Source: Neurospora crassa OR74A (taxonomy: Eukaryota > Ascomycota > Sordariomycetes > Sordariales > Sordariaceae). From it: a stretch of 64,000 bases of DNA. The notes beneath the pieces were generated by a model. It was not told the DNA's origin, ran no database searches, and worked only from the letters and a program-made list of their open reading frames with translations. The position numbers and the translations under genes are program-made. Positions 25,251 to 36,823 of this stretch are shown piece by piece. Each line of letters opens with the position of its first letter. Position 1 is the stretch's first letter. The stretch is taken from assembly GCF_000182925.2 (NCBI RefSeq), contig NC_026506.1, positions 1,054,001-1,118,000 of the forward strand, read 5' to 3'.

Positions 25251-28200
25251 ATAATTTAAAAAATATATAATTATTATATTTTATTACTATTCTATTTAAT
25301 TTTTTAATAAAAATAATAAATTAGACCCTTACCACTTTCGAAAGGAAGACTAAATACTATAAATATACTAAGGAATAAGGGAAGATCTCGATCTAAATAT
25401 AATATAATAAAATATCCACCCCCCTCCTCTACCTTTTCTATTTAGGAACCTTTCCCCCTTATATTATAAGAATTTAATTAATTAATAAAAAGGATATTAG
25501 AAACGACCTTATTATTTAACTCTATTAAATCCCCTCCTAAGATTACTAAATTATTAATACTAATAAAAGTAGTAACAATATTTCCCTTAGCGTTAAGGAA
25601 TTTCTTAATATTAAGAAAATCGCTAAAATTATTATCACTTTCTTTAAACAAGGAAATTACTATAAAATTACCCTTTCCTTTTAAACTATAAATATTAATA
25701 ATAAGAACGAAGTAATAAAATAGAATTTTTAATTTACTACTAGTAATAATAAACTACAGATCCGTACTACCCTTTTTATCAATCTCCTAATTATAAACCT
25801 CAATAATAGTAACTATAGGAAGAAGAGTCTCTTTATTTATATAAATAAGAAAATTTATACCTACAAGCGCAATAAGAGAAAAATACTTTAGAGTATTAGG
25901 AGGCGGTATTTTAAAACTTATACTACTACTTTTAACTATAATATTAATCTCTATTTTATTACTATTTCCTTTATTTAATTATTCGCTATAATAGATTAGT
26001 TTAAAGGTTTTAAGAATTGCTAGAGGAGGAATAATACTTTCCTTAACTTTAAATAAATTAATAACGAACAAATTTATATTATTAACCTCTATTTTATTAT
26101 TATAGTAGTCCGGTTTAGGGCCCTTAAAAACTAACGAAGGAGGAATTACTTAATCCTTAATCTCAAACTTATTAATATCTTACAAATTTACACCCTAACC
26201 TTTATTATTAATTTCTATATTATTACTAGACAAATCCTCGTTATTAGAAACTTTATTAGCCTTAGAGGAATTAGAATTAATTTCCAAATCCTTAGCCCTC
26301 TCTTAAAAATTATTATTATTATTAAAAGAACATTATTAAACTAAATAACTCCTTCTAACAATATTACCTTAACCTCTAATTCGGAACTAAAAATATTCAA
26401 ATTCCACATACTCTTCCTAAAACTTCTTATTAGGAATAATTTACTTATTAACATAAATCTAAATATTCTAAATAACTTTACTAATTACTAAAAAATCCCT
26501 ACCTATACTTCTATTCTTACTTAAACATTTAGTAAAATCCTTATAAAAAAAGGATAATTTATATTTAGTAACAATTTAAAGACCCTCGAAACTAATAGTT
26601 AAATAAATATACTTATCGATTTACTTAATATTCTAAATATAATTACTATAAATCCCTCCTTTAATATTACTAAATATAGAAATATATTTAATAAAAGGCA
26701 ATTAAACATTAATTATCTCCTACTAATTTCTTATAGAAAAGATAAAAGTAAAAATCTTTTAGGCTTTAGTTAAATAATAAAAATAAAGGAAGCAATTCCT
26801 ATAAAAAAAAAGTTAATAAGGAAGAATAAAAAGGTGAAATAAGGAAAGGATTTATACAAAATACTAAACGCTTAAATAAAAAAGCCTAAAATCCTTTCCT
26901 TCTTAACCCACAAATAGGTACTATAGTAGCCCTAAAACTAAACCCCCTTTTTCTCAATAAATAAACGCTAAGGAGGCTAATCGTTAAAATTTCGGGCTAT
27001 AAAATAAACCGCTAGGATTATACAGTACTAATCAGTAGGACGAAAAATATTAAAGAATTTAATAAGGCTAGTAAAAGACTAAAGTAAAACCTATTCTATA
27101 TATAACTTCCTAGCGAAAATAAGCTCGGCAATAGTATAAACCCGAACTAAATTAGCAAAAACTTCGTTAAATTCATTTAAAGTCGCACCCTAAAAGGAAT
27201 TTATAGTAATAAGACTAAAAAATAAATAAATATATACTTTAAATAATAATTATTATTTACTATTAAAATACTTATTTATATACCAAAAGTTATTCTTCGT
27301 TACTAAAGGATAAAAAGGGAATAAACTTTTATTAGGGTTCGTATTACACCCTCTTTTAATAATAATAACTAATAAAGGAACATTAGAAGCCGGCTAGAAA
27401 TTTATACCCCAACGCTTAAGCAGAAAATTAAATTATTATATAAATTCTTAAATAGGATTATTAGGAGAAATATCCAAATTTAATATAATAAGGGTAGTAA
27501 AACTAAATATTAATACTTAAAAATAAGAGGGTATTAAAAGAAAAGAAAAAGAAATAAACGGATTTACTACGAAGGGAAGAAGGTAGTATACTTACTAGCG
27601 AGGAATAAAAATAAATAATAAAGTACGCATTACTTAAATAATAATAGCAAGAAAGTTTTAAATAGGGGCGGGAAGTAAATAAACGCACTACAACGTACCC
27701 TTCTAACGAATTAGTACTAAAATAGTCCTTAAAAGACTATAGAAAATTATAGAATTACACTAGACTACCATTATAATACTAACCGAATAAATATATTTAA
27801 AAACTTCCAACTCCCTACTATACTTAAAAGTAAACTAATAAAAAAAAGCCTCTTACCTCCTAAGAAAAACAATACAACAACTAAATCAACCCCCCCTTTA
27901 TTCCTAAAAAATACCCTTCTACCCTTTAAACGAAGAATACACTTTCCTAACAATATTAAATATTTTAGAGATCGCCTCGTAAATATTCTCCTTCGAAAGA
28001 CCCTTTAAAAAATTTAAGAAGAAAAAAATTATAATAACTTCGGCCTTAAAGAGTGTAATTATATAAAGAATAAAAATAGACCGCTCTAAGAAGTATAAAG
28101 CGAAACTAGCTACGGGGACCTTAGAAAGTAGTAATAAGGAGTAAATTATTATCTAATAATTATCTATCTCTTTTAAATTAAAGAAGAAGAAATAGCCGGA

Positions 28201-31080
28201 AGCGAATATTACTATTAAATTTATTATAATCTCTAATAGTTTAAATATATTTAGAGAAGTAATAAGGTTTTAGAAAAGTAAAAATAAAAGTATAAAAATT
28301 ACATCTCGCCGGATCCCTATAATTTAATTTACTATTAAGGACAACAAAAATAAAAAAAGCTCTAAGGGTTCTAAAAAAAGTAAAAAAACCCCGAAGAAAG
28401 ATAAAAAATTATCAAAAAACGTATTACTACTTATAGTAAATCTATTTAAAACCCCGTAGAAAGAAAGTACACCCTCAATAAACTAAACTCTTAATAAAAC
28501 AAATAAAGAAGAAAATAATAAACTTACAATAATTATACTAACTAAAATAATCCCTCTAAACTAAAAGCTATTAAATAATAATAAAGAAGCGTTAAGAAAT
28601 ATATTTCTAATCGTAATATACTTAATTAATACCTTACAAACATCTTTAATAAATCCGACCCCTATTAAAAAGGGAGAAGAGAAGGCTAATAAATTTATAC
28701 CAAATACGCTTATTAAAGAAAAAATTTTACTAAGCAAGAAGATTAATAATAAGCCCTTAATATTATAAATCCTAACTAACAATTTACTATTAAAAAAGGA
28801 ATTCCTAACTATAACAGATCCTCTCCCTTATACACTAAAGGAATTAATACTTTTACTAACCTAAATTCCTACTAAAAGTATTCGTAAAATTAATTTTATT
28901 AAGAATCCTATTATAAACAAATAATATTTTACCTTAAAAAGAGAAAATAATAATAAAGAACCTACATTACCAATCCCTACTTTACCCTCTATTATTTTTA
29001 AATTATCCTACTCTACAACAATAATACTAGAAGAAGAGTAGGGGGAAATTACAAAAGATTATAGAATTCAATAAATATAAAAAGCTACTAATTAATAAAA
29101 TATTATTTTAGGATTTAAAGAGGTCTACCTCCTTTAGGGAAAAGCGCCGAGGAACTTTAATTTAAAATTTAATTAGAAATTACTTAAATATTTAAATAAC
29201 AAATTAATAAATAAGGATCGGATAGCACTATTCGAATTAATATTCAATACTCTAAATATCAACCTATATAATACAATACTTAAAATAAATCTCCTTCCCC
29301 CAAAAGATTAGCTAACAATAATTCAACTAGACCGAATAACTTAGTATAAATATATACTAGGAATAACGAACTTATAGTATATTACTTATACTAAGGGTTA
29401 AATAAATAAAGTAATTATAAATGTAAATTTAATTTAACTATTTAAAGTATACGGAAATTAAATTTATATCCCCTCCTCTACTCAAACCATAACCAAAAAC
29501 GAATTAGGGAATCCGTACCTAATAAATATTAAATTAATAGAAGAAGCCTTCTTATTATTAATAAAATAATAGTATATTCCGATTTGTAAGGATAAGCATT
29601 TTTCCTTAACTATCTTTAACTAATTAAAATATATATAATATTATTTTTATATAATAAAGTACAAATTTAGAATATAGGAAATATTAAAGGCCTATAATAT
29701 ATTTACGCTAGTAAATTATAAATATTTTACCAATAGAAGAAAATAAATTTATATTAAGATACGCTTTAACAATTACGAATTCCCTCAATAAGCAACTATA
29801 TAACTATACAGCTTCTAAATATTAAAAGTAACTAAAACTTTCTTTTTAAATACAAAGAGAGTAAATCGGCACCTAAATAGACAGATAATTCCTTATATTA
29901 AACTATATATCTAGGAGTAATTTAACTATTAGAAATTTTAGATATAGCTATTAGATTTCGAATAATTAGAAGAAGCTATAACTTACCAATAAATAAGAAT
30001 AACCTACGACTATCTAAGAACACTACAAACTAAATTATTAGTAACTCTTATAAACTAAGAACAAAGAGTAAATTTATAGTACAAAGTAAAATATAGGACA
30101 ATACAATATTAAAAGATCGAAATAAAAGGAAATCTTCAGGAACCTAAATTTACAAAAGATAATAATATTATATAAGAATACCTAAGAAACCCGTTCGCCC
30201 TCTATAATTTACTAATTTATACTTAAAATATCTAGTAGCTAAAGAAGTTCTCCGTATTTGAAGGGCTAAAAGTAGAAAATATTAAGGATATATTAATTAA
30301 TAATTATAAAGATAATAAAAATAAGAATAAGGAGGATAAATATATAAATAGGTTTACTATACTATAATATTAAATCTCTTCCCCTTCGGAGGATAAAGTA
30401 CTTCCAAAACCCCTACGGAAGCTAAAGGTAATTAAATAAATAAAAGGCTATAAAGTTAATAAGTAGGTAAAATTATTTAATTTATATAATAAATTTATTA
30501 TTAATTACTTTATTTTACTTAAAAAGAAGAAGGCGGATCTACGCCTACTAAGAAGAAAAGCTAAAGGAGAAAAGAAGGGGAGGTTAACTATAGAATACTA
30601 ATACATACTAATACTAGGCAAGTAAATAGTATAGAATATTCCCGCTACTAACAATATTAATATAGAAAAAGCGTAAAAAGTATTAAAAATTTACAAAATA
30701 TTAATCCGGAATATTAAGAAGGAGGTAAAAAAAAAGAAGAAGATTAAAACAAAGGAAGAAAGAACAAAAATTCGGAAGGTTGTATAGGATAAAAAGAAAC
30801 AACATTAACAAATCTACTTCTAACCCTTTACTTATATTATTTATTATATATACCTTTACTAATAGTAATTAATACTCTTACCTATATACGTATCTATACT
30901 TAAAGTCTTATTTAATAATAAGGGTTATTAGTATACGAATATTCTTATAAAGGATTATAAAAGAATATTCGAAGGGAAGTTTAATATAGAGTAATTAATT
31001 CTTTTTTTTGTTTTTTCTTTTCTTACTTTAAAAATTCTTACTTTTATATAATAAGTAGAAATATTAGGGCCTTGGTTTAT
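25251..31080 (+). mobile_element. RIP-degraded sequence of unassigned transposon origin
   Basis: Continuous AT-rich sequence with the same A-rich plus-strand bias as the gypsy element on its left. Parts read as degraded plus-strand frames, for example a Pro/Lys/Thr-rich stretch at about 27,778-27,930 (LLPPKKNNTTTKSTPPL) and the long frame at 29,042-31,000 listed separately. I recognise no reverse transcriptase, integrase or transposase motif here, so the class is unknown. It may be one element or several nested ones. Confidence 0.5.
29042..31000 (+). pseudogene. Unrecognised long ORF relic (about 650 codons), RIP-degraded
   Basis: A single plus-strand frame (first base at 29042) keeps protein-like character for almost 2 kb. 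It is interrupted only by TAA and TAG codons of the kind made from Gln, Trp or Arg codons by RIP. Readable pieces include ALFELIFNTLNINLYNTI at 29225-29278, KNELGNPYLINIKLIEEAF near 29,500, and a very Lys-rich end near 30,720-30,800 (KKEVKKKKKIKTKEERTK). No indel is needed along its length. I do not recognise the family; a transposon protein is likely from the setting. Confidence 0.5.
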
Positions 31081-31088
31081 TATATATT

Positions 31089-31466
31089 GGGGAGCAGATC
31101 TATTATATTAGTCGGTTAGGACCCTAGGAATATACTAAATAAGGAAGAGGATATAAGGAGGAGATCCCAAATTAAGAATAAGCGAAAGGATAGGTACTTT
31201 TAATTAAATAATACTTTTTCCTCGTAAATAAACTAAAAAATTCCACTCCCAAATTATAGAATTACTATTAAACACTCTCGTAATAATAAACCTAGTAACC
31301 CTCTTATAAAAGAAACTAACTTCTAAAGTCGCCCATTAATCCAAAGCTAATAAGAAGGGTCTTATCCTTCTCGTTAGTCTTTAACAGTAGTTAATAAATT
31401 ATAACTTTATTACTCTATTTCAATTTCTAAGGACGAAGGCTATGTTTAATTCCAAATCTGCTCCCC
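31089..31466. repeat. 11-bp perfect inverted repeat bounding a 378-bp segment
   Basis: GGGGAGCAGAT at 31089-31099 is matched by its reverse complement ATCTGCTCCCC at 31456-31466. The flanks (tatatatt on the left, aatgtagc on the right when inverted) are similar if most differences are RIP transitions. They could be the facing ends of two LTRs in opposite orientation, or the termini of a small nonautonomous element. The plus strand is A-rich to the left of this segment and T-rich to its right. Confidence 0.55.
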
Positions 31467-31477
31467 GCTACATTTAG

Positions 31478-33895
31478 GTGTGGTAGGGTGCTTTTCGTAT
31501 TGGTGTGGTTTTTGCTCCATTTTACTAGTACTATATATTTAATTTTAAGGAAGTTTTTAATACCGTCCCTAAATGCCGTATAGAAGTCGTAACTAAACCC
31601 TAGCTTTATAAATTACTTTGCCGGCTGCTCTTTAAGTATAAGTATATTGGGTGGCGCTTTTTTATTCCGGAGTTTATTCCTTAAAGTAATTAGAATTCTA
31701 TATACTAGTACTATTTTAGTTAACGATCCAATATAGTGACGCTTGTAGAATATTTTGAAGAATTCGGTAATAATCTCTTTAGCCGGCCAATTAAGTAGGG
31801 CGGAGGGTAGCGGTAACGAACGAAGACTGAAAGTCGAGGGTATAGGTGGATATAGTATAAATAATTCTCTAGCTTCTATTAGAGAATTTCTAATCTCCTC
31901 GCCCTCGTCCTCCTCGCCTACTATTAATAGTAGTATAATTAATAGCGGTACTAATAGTTAAGTAAATATTGTAGTTACTATAGAGATAGGAGGAGGGTTA
32001 GTATTAGTACGCTTAGTAGTAAAAGTCTTGCGGTTGGTTGGGTGCCTATAGAATATAGTAGTAAAATACTTTAATAGTGTATATAAATTAATAATTACTA
32101 TTTTACCCGGTAGGAGGAAAATGCCCGCTATATTATAGTTATAGCTGCTAGCGATTGCCGAATTAGCGATAGAGCCGCCGGCGGTATAAGGTAGTTAGAT
32201 TTGGGGATATTAAAAGTAGGGAGGGAAGTGCTAGTATAGTAGCGGGTATGGTAGGTATAGGGGAGGAGGGTATAGCTAGTATAGACTTCTAAAATTGTCC
32301 TTCCTTAGTATAGTTTATAATAGATTATTTATAGTTTTTATATTGGTACTACTATTATTACTATTAATATTATTAATAATATTAATATTAACCGGTAGAT
32401 TATTACCTCCTCCCCTATATTTATTATTGCTATTACTAATATTAGAGGCGGCTACTGCCTTATTACCTAGTATATTTCGTACTAGTTTAAATAGTGGGTT
32501 AATTACTGTAGCCTTCCCTAGTGATATAGTGCGTATTTATTTACCTATATCTTTAATATTGAGGTTATAATAGGTTATACTTCTATTTATAATGTAATAT
32601 ATTTAGTATTTAATAGCCTTATTGTAATTCTTGTACTTATAATTAAGATTGTACGCCTATATTTATACTAGCTCCTAATATGCGGTATTGTATAGCTTTA
32701 CTCCCGTACACTCCTTTCGCTGCCGGTCCTCCTTTAGATTCTTTTCGACTTCTACTAGTATAATATTTATTATAATGTACTTAGACTTTTCGGTGCCGGC
32801 TAGAGTTTATAACCCTTATAACGATAATATATTAATTACTCGTAGAATTGAGGTAACGAAAGGATTAATTAGATTACGAGAGGGGGTAGGAGTAGAGGGT
32901 ATACTACTATAGGAGGATAGGGTAGTAGGGATTTTATTAGTGGGCGGGTTAGTTAATTAAAATTTAAATAATATAGTAAAATAATAGTATTAATTAATAT
33001 AATAGAGGTATAATTTTATAATAGTTTTATATTTAATATTATTATACTTATTATAAAAATCCTTCTTAGGAATAGTCTTATTATATATAATAACCCGGGC
33101 GCGGCGGTTATTATAGGTAGTAGCGATATATATAACATTATACAAAGAGACTAACTACTTTATCCCTACGGTTATATTATTACTAATAATATTTTCTATA
33201 TAATTTTACTATATATATAGGATTTTACTAAATAATATTATCCTAAACTGCTATTTATAGAATTCGCCGTCGTTTTATTTAATTTTAACCTCTTTAAATA
33301 AATTATATTCTTTAATAGCGGGTAATTTAGTACGGCTAGTAGTAATATATAAACCGACTATATTAAATTAAATTTATATCGAATTAGGGTATTTAGAATA
33401 TAACAGTAGCGGTACTATAATAATTAGTTTACGGATAGCGCGGGGTTAGGCCGGTAGTACCGAAGTAATTAATTTAATTAGAGAGGTTATTTCGCTATCG
33501 TTATCGTCCGATAAATAAAATAAAATATTAAAAACCCGCTTCTTAGAAATAAAGCGGACGGGGAGCTATTATTCAACCTCATTATTATTATTAGAGTCCT
33601 CTTTACTACTAGAAATCTTAATAAGTATTATAAGTTTAAGAAGGGACAATGGTAGTTCTAAGATTAGGATTAGGATTAATTTTAGCGCGGTAGCCTTCCC
33701 CTTCTTAATAGTAGTCTTTTTAATAATAATTTTAATAAAAATAATCTTCTTTTTAAGTAGAATAGTTTTAGGGATAATTTTAGTAGACTACTCAGCTTTA
33801 CAGCTCTTCTTTCTAGAGCGGAATAAGGCGTATTATAGAATTATTAAGTTAGGATCTTCCTAATCTTAATCCTTATTGAAGTAGATTACTAGCGC
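31478..33895 (-). mobile_element. RIP-degraded remnant with opposite (T-rich) strand bias
   Basis: The plus strand here is rich in T and poor in C, the reverse of the sequence from 17.2 to 31.1 kb, and GC is somewhat higher than in the rest of the island. The few ORFs are short and none has a domain I recognise. The bias suggests an element inserted in minus orientation, or RIP acting mainly on the other strand. The right border at about 33,895 is sharp: normal-composition DNA resumes. Confidence 0.5.
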
Positions 33896-35670
33896 GCTAC
33901 TTCGAATACGGAATCGCTTTACGCTGGCGGGTTTTAAATTGAGGATTGTTTTGGGAGGCATTGTTGCGATGGATTTGATTGATTACTAGTATTGTAATTA
34001 CTTTATACGTTGAAATAGCTTCAAATTGATGTAGAAATTGTTGTGAAATGATGAATTTTGACGAAGTTGTACAATACAGAAGTGCGGTGTGTGTGTGTGT
34101 GTGCACGCACACACACCTCTTGCCAAGACTGCACAGGCGATTGAGTGTGGGAAAGACAGACTCTTCTTGCTTGTGGGTGATATAATCTGTTATTTTCTGA
34201 ATTTGAACCAAATCGTTAGAACTGAAACACCCCGCTTCGCTAATAACCACTCATACCACTCACTCACTGCCCATATTCACACACACCACACCAGCCTTAC
34301 GGTGAACCACCACATCCGCTGGGAGCCCGAACGTCTTTCCACTATTTTCGAGGGATAATGAGCGTGGTGTCGTACCAAGGCACACTGAAATACACAGTCC
34401 TGTGTATTATTCAGTTACTTCCCAATTGACCAATTGCCTACTACCTTTCGTTGATCATGCACGATATCGTCGAACGAATCCGTCCTCCGCTGTCAGCCTT
34501 CTCCAAGCCAAATATGTAAGTACTTTTAAGGTACGATAGCAGATGTCGGTCCGGATTGGCGAGATAAAGCTCCTGTTACCGGTTTGTGTTGAAAATACAG
34601 ACCGTTAAACAGGCAAAAAAAAGGTACGGCCCCGATGGAGTGTCTGGACGCCACACCACGCAACACCACGGTTGAGATACTGGGACTAGGAAGAGCTTCA
34701 GTGAGTGTATTGCAGGTATATAGCCTCCCTATGACGCCTGATCTGTCTTGTTGAGTGGTTCCCAATCCACTGACGTGATGCTCTTTTGATAGCTGAAATG
34801 TTGGGAGCCAACCGCTTGGTACAGGCTTGAGTGAGCTAGGCTTTTCTGAAAGCATTCTTCATTAGCGCTGTCAGCATGACGATGTCTGCAGTCCCATGTG
34901 CTGAGGTACCATTTGCTCAGTCTGATAAAAGCGAATGCCTACAATGTTGGGGGACATGTAATGCGGTGGTGTGAGCGCTTGTCGGAAAGAAAGACAGCCA
35001 AGAAGGCAACATGAGAAATCGATCAATGGCAACATAAATCCGAGCAGGGAGAAAGAAATGGAGCACATCAAAGATGAAGGAACAGCCGACATCACTTCGC
35101 ATCTCCAAACGAAGGACCTGTGTTTGGACAGGGGAAAGTATGTACATGCGAGATTTATTGGAACAATGTCTTGCGCCTTTTCCCTGCCTGTGTACAGTAC
35201 ACTTCACACCACAACTCCCTAATATGCACCAGGGCTAACAGAAAGCCCCATCCCTTGAATGCCATTTGCTCTTCCAGATAACACCGAATCGTGTAATACA
35301 GAACTCCATTCCAATGTACTTCCTTTACCCATGACCCCTTTGAACGCTGTTCCCTAAAAACACAACCCTACATACAACAAAATGTAGGTATGGGGAATTT
35401 GATGTGTCGAATATCATGTTTCCGAGTATCCTGAAAGCAAAGTGGGATGCTATGATATGCTTCAGGTGTGATAATGACAGTTTGTTTCTGTCACCGTTTC
35501 GGTGTGTCGACCTCACTCGCTACTGGTAGAATCACAAAGACTGTACCCTTGCCACGAACTGCCCACTTTGAAGTCACCGAGATCCAACCGAACCTAAGCA
35601 GCCGGCTGCAAAACTTGGATAGTCGATCTGCTATTGCCTAACGCTCCTGCTTCGACCTTGGCGAACGTCC
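33896..35670. other. Intergenic region between RIP island and cdc-2 3' end
   Basis: No gene recognised. A (GT)n/(CA)n inverted repeat lies at 34086-34117. The segment next to 35,670 should contain the 3' UTR of cdc-2. Short ORFs on both strands have no domains. Confidence 0.5.
34086..34117. repeat. (GT)n-(CA)n palindromic microsatellite
   Basis: A run of GT dinucleotides is followed at once by a run of CA dinucleotides around a GCACGC centre. The arms are complementary over about 10-12 bp, so the tract can fold as a hairpin or cruciform. Confidence 0.85.
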
Positions 35671-36823
35671 CTAGGCGTATCTGCTGCTGTCGCGGTATTT
35701 GCTCTTTGGCTTGGGGTTGTAGTCTTCAAAGTAAGGGTGATTGCACGCTGCCTTGGCAGAGATTCGGCCAGCAGGGTCGTAGACAAGCATGGATTCAAGT
35801 AGCTCAAGACCGACATCGTCGAGGTTTTGGCAAAGTGGTACGTTGTAGTCGCGTACCCACTTGGGGAAAGATGCCTTGAAGTCGGGATAGGAGGTGACGC
35901 CGGGCCAGATGTCCTCAGTAGGGGTTCCAAGCAGACTGTTTGGAGGAAAAGAGGTCAGTATAGCGGACTAGGGGAGAAGCAGAAAGGTGCCAAGAAAAGG
36001 TAACTGCATAAACGTACCGGAAGATCTTGAAGATCTCGTCAATTTCCGAATCACCAGGGAACAAGGGCTTGCGTGTGCACATTTCGGCAAAGATGCAACC
36101 AACGGACCACATATCGACACCGGTCGAGTACTGACGACCACCCAGCAGGATTTCGGGCGCACGGTACCACAATGTGACGACCTCGTGGGTATAAGTACGG
36201 AGTGGAACACCAAAGGCGCGGGCGAGACCGAAATCTGCTAGCTTCAAGTTGCCGTCGCGGTCGATGAGCAGGTTCTGGGGCTTGAGATCGCGGTGTAGGA
36301 CACGGTGGCTGTGGCAGTATCGGACGCCCTCGCAAAGCTGGCTCATGAACTTCTTGATGATATCCTCGCCCAGTCCCAAATTGTGCAGTCCGGCGCCCGT
36401 TCCTTCGGGGAGGGCCTTGCCCCTACCACCGTCGCTGACAGGAAGGGCCTCCATGTACTTCTTCAGATCAAGATCGAGGAATTCGAAGACAAGATACAGC
36501 TTATGGCCTTGACCGCCGTCGGCGTGGACAATGTTGAGGAGACGCACAATGTTGGGGTCGCGCATCTCCTTGAGCAGCGAGATCTCACGGATGGCGGTAG
36601 AGGGGACGCCCTCATCTTCGGCTTCGAGGCGGATCTTCTTGAGGGCGACAATGCGCCCGCTGTTAGCCAAGTCGCGGGCCTTGTAGACGACACCATACGT
36701 TCCTATGCGGAAGGTGGAATGTCAGTACGGGACATGGAAGGAAGAGAGCCAAGGTGGAGGGGTCGAAGAAGAAGGGGGTGTTGTACCCTCGCCAATCTTT
36801 TCCAGCTTCTGATAGTTCTCCAT
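35671..36823 (-). CDS. cdc-2: Cyclin-dependent kinase Cdc2/Cdk1
   Basis: Master Ser/Thr kinase of the cell cycle, active with cyclins in nucleus and cytoplasm. Three exons, 36823-36787, 36702-36018 and 35935-35671, give 328 residues; introns are 84 and 82 bp. Diagnostic features are all present: GEGTYG with Thr14 and Tyr15 (the inhibitory Wee1-type sites), the PSTAIRE cyclin-binding helix at 46-52, HRDLKPQN with catalytic Asp151, DFG at 169-171, and the activation-loop Thr184 in [15 protein letters not shown]. The segment between LDLKKYME and IIKKFM (about residues 97-124) is Gly-rich and longer than in animal Cdk1, as I recall for filamentous ascomycetes. The first ATG gives the canonical [13 protein letters not shown] start. 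The gene is divergent from the AlkB-like gene, with about 1.4 kb between the start codons. Confidence 0.98.

Larger units (their letters stand above)
15900..33895. repeat. AT-rich RIP-degraded transposon island
   Basis: About 18 kb of extremely AT-rich DNA, sharply bounded by normal sequence on both sides. Transposon protein motifs can still be read in fixed frames. Nearly all interruptions are TAA or TAG, and the substitutions are those expected from C-to-T change on either strand: Asp to Asn, Gly to Ser, Ala to Thr, Pro to Leu, His to Tyr, Cys to Tyr, and Trp or Gln to stop. This is the product of repeat-induced point mutation, known from Neurospora and relatives. No intact gene was found inside. 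Such islands are normally DNA-methylated and H3K9me3-marked in Neurospora; that part is inference here. Confidence 0.95.

Noticed and set aside
15900-33895. Centromere or CRISPR-like array
   Set aside because: No regularly spaced repeats; the sequence is explained by degraded transposons, and 18 kb is short for a Neurospora centromere.
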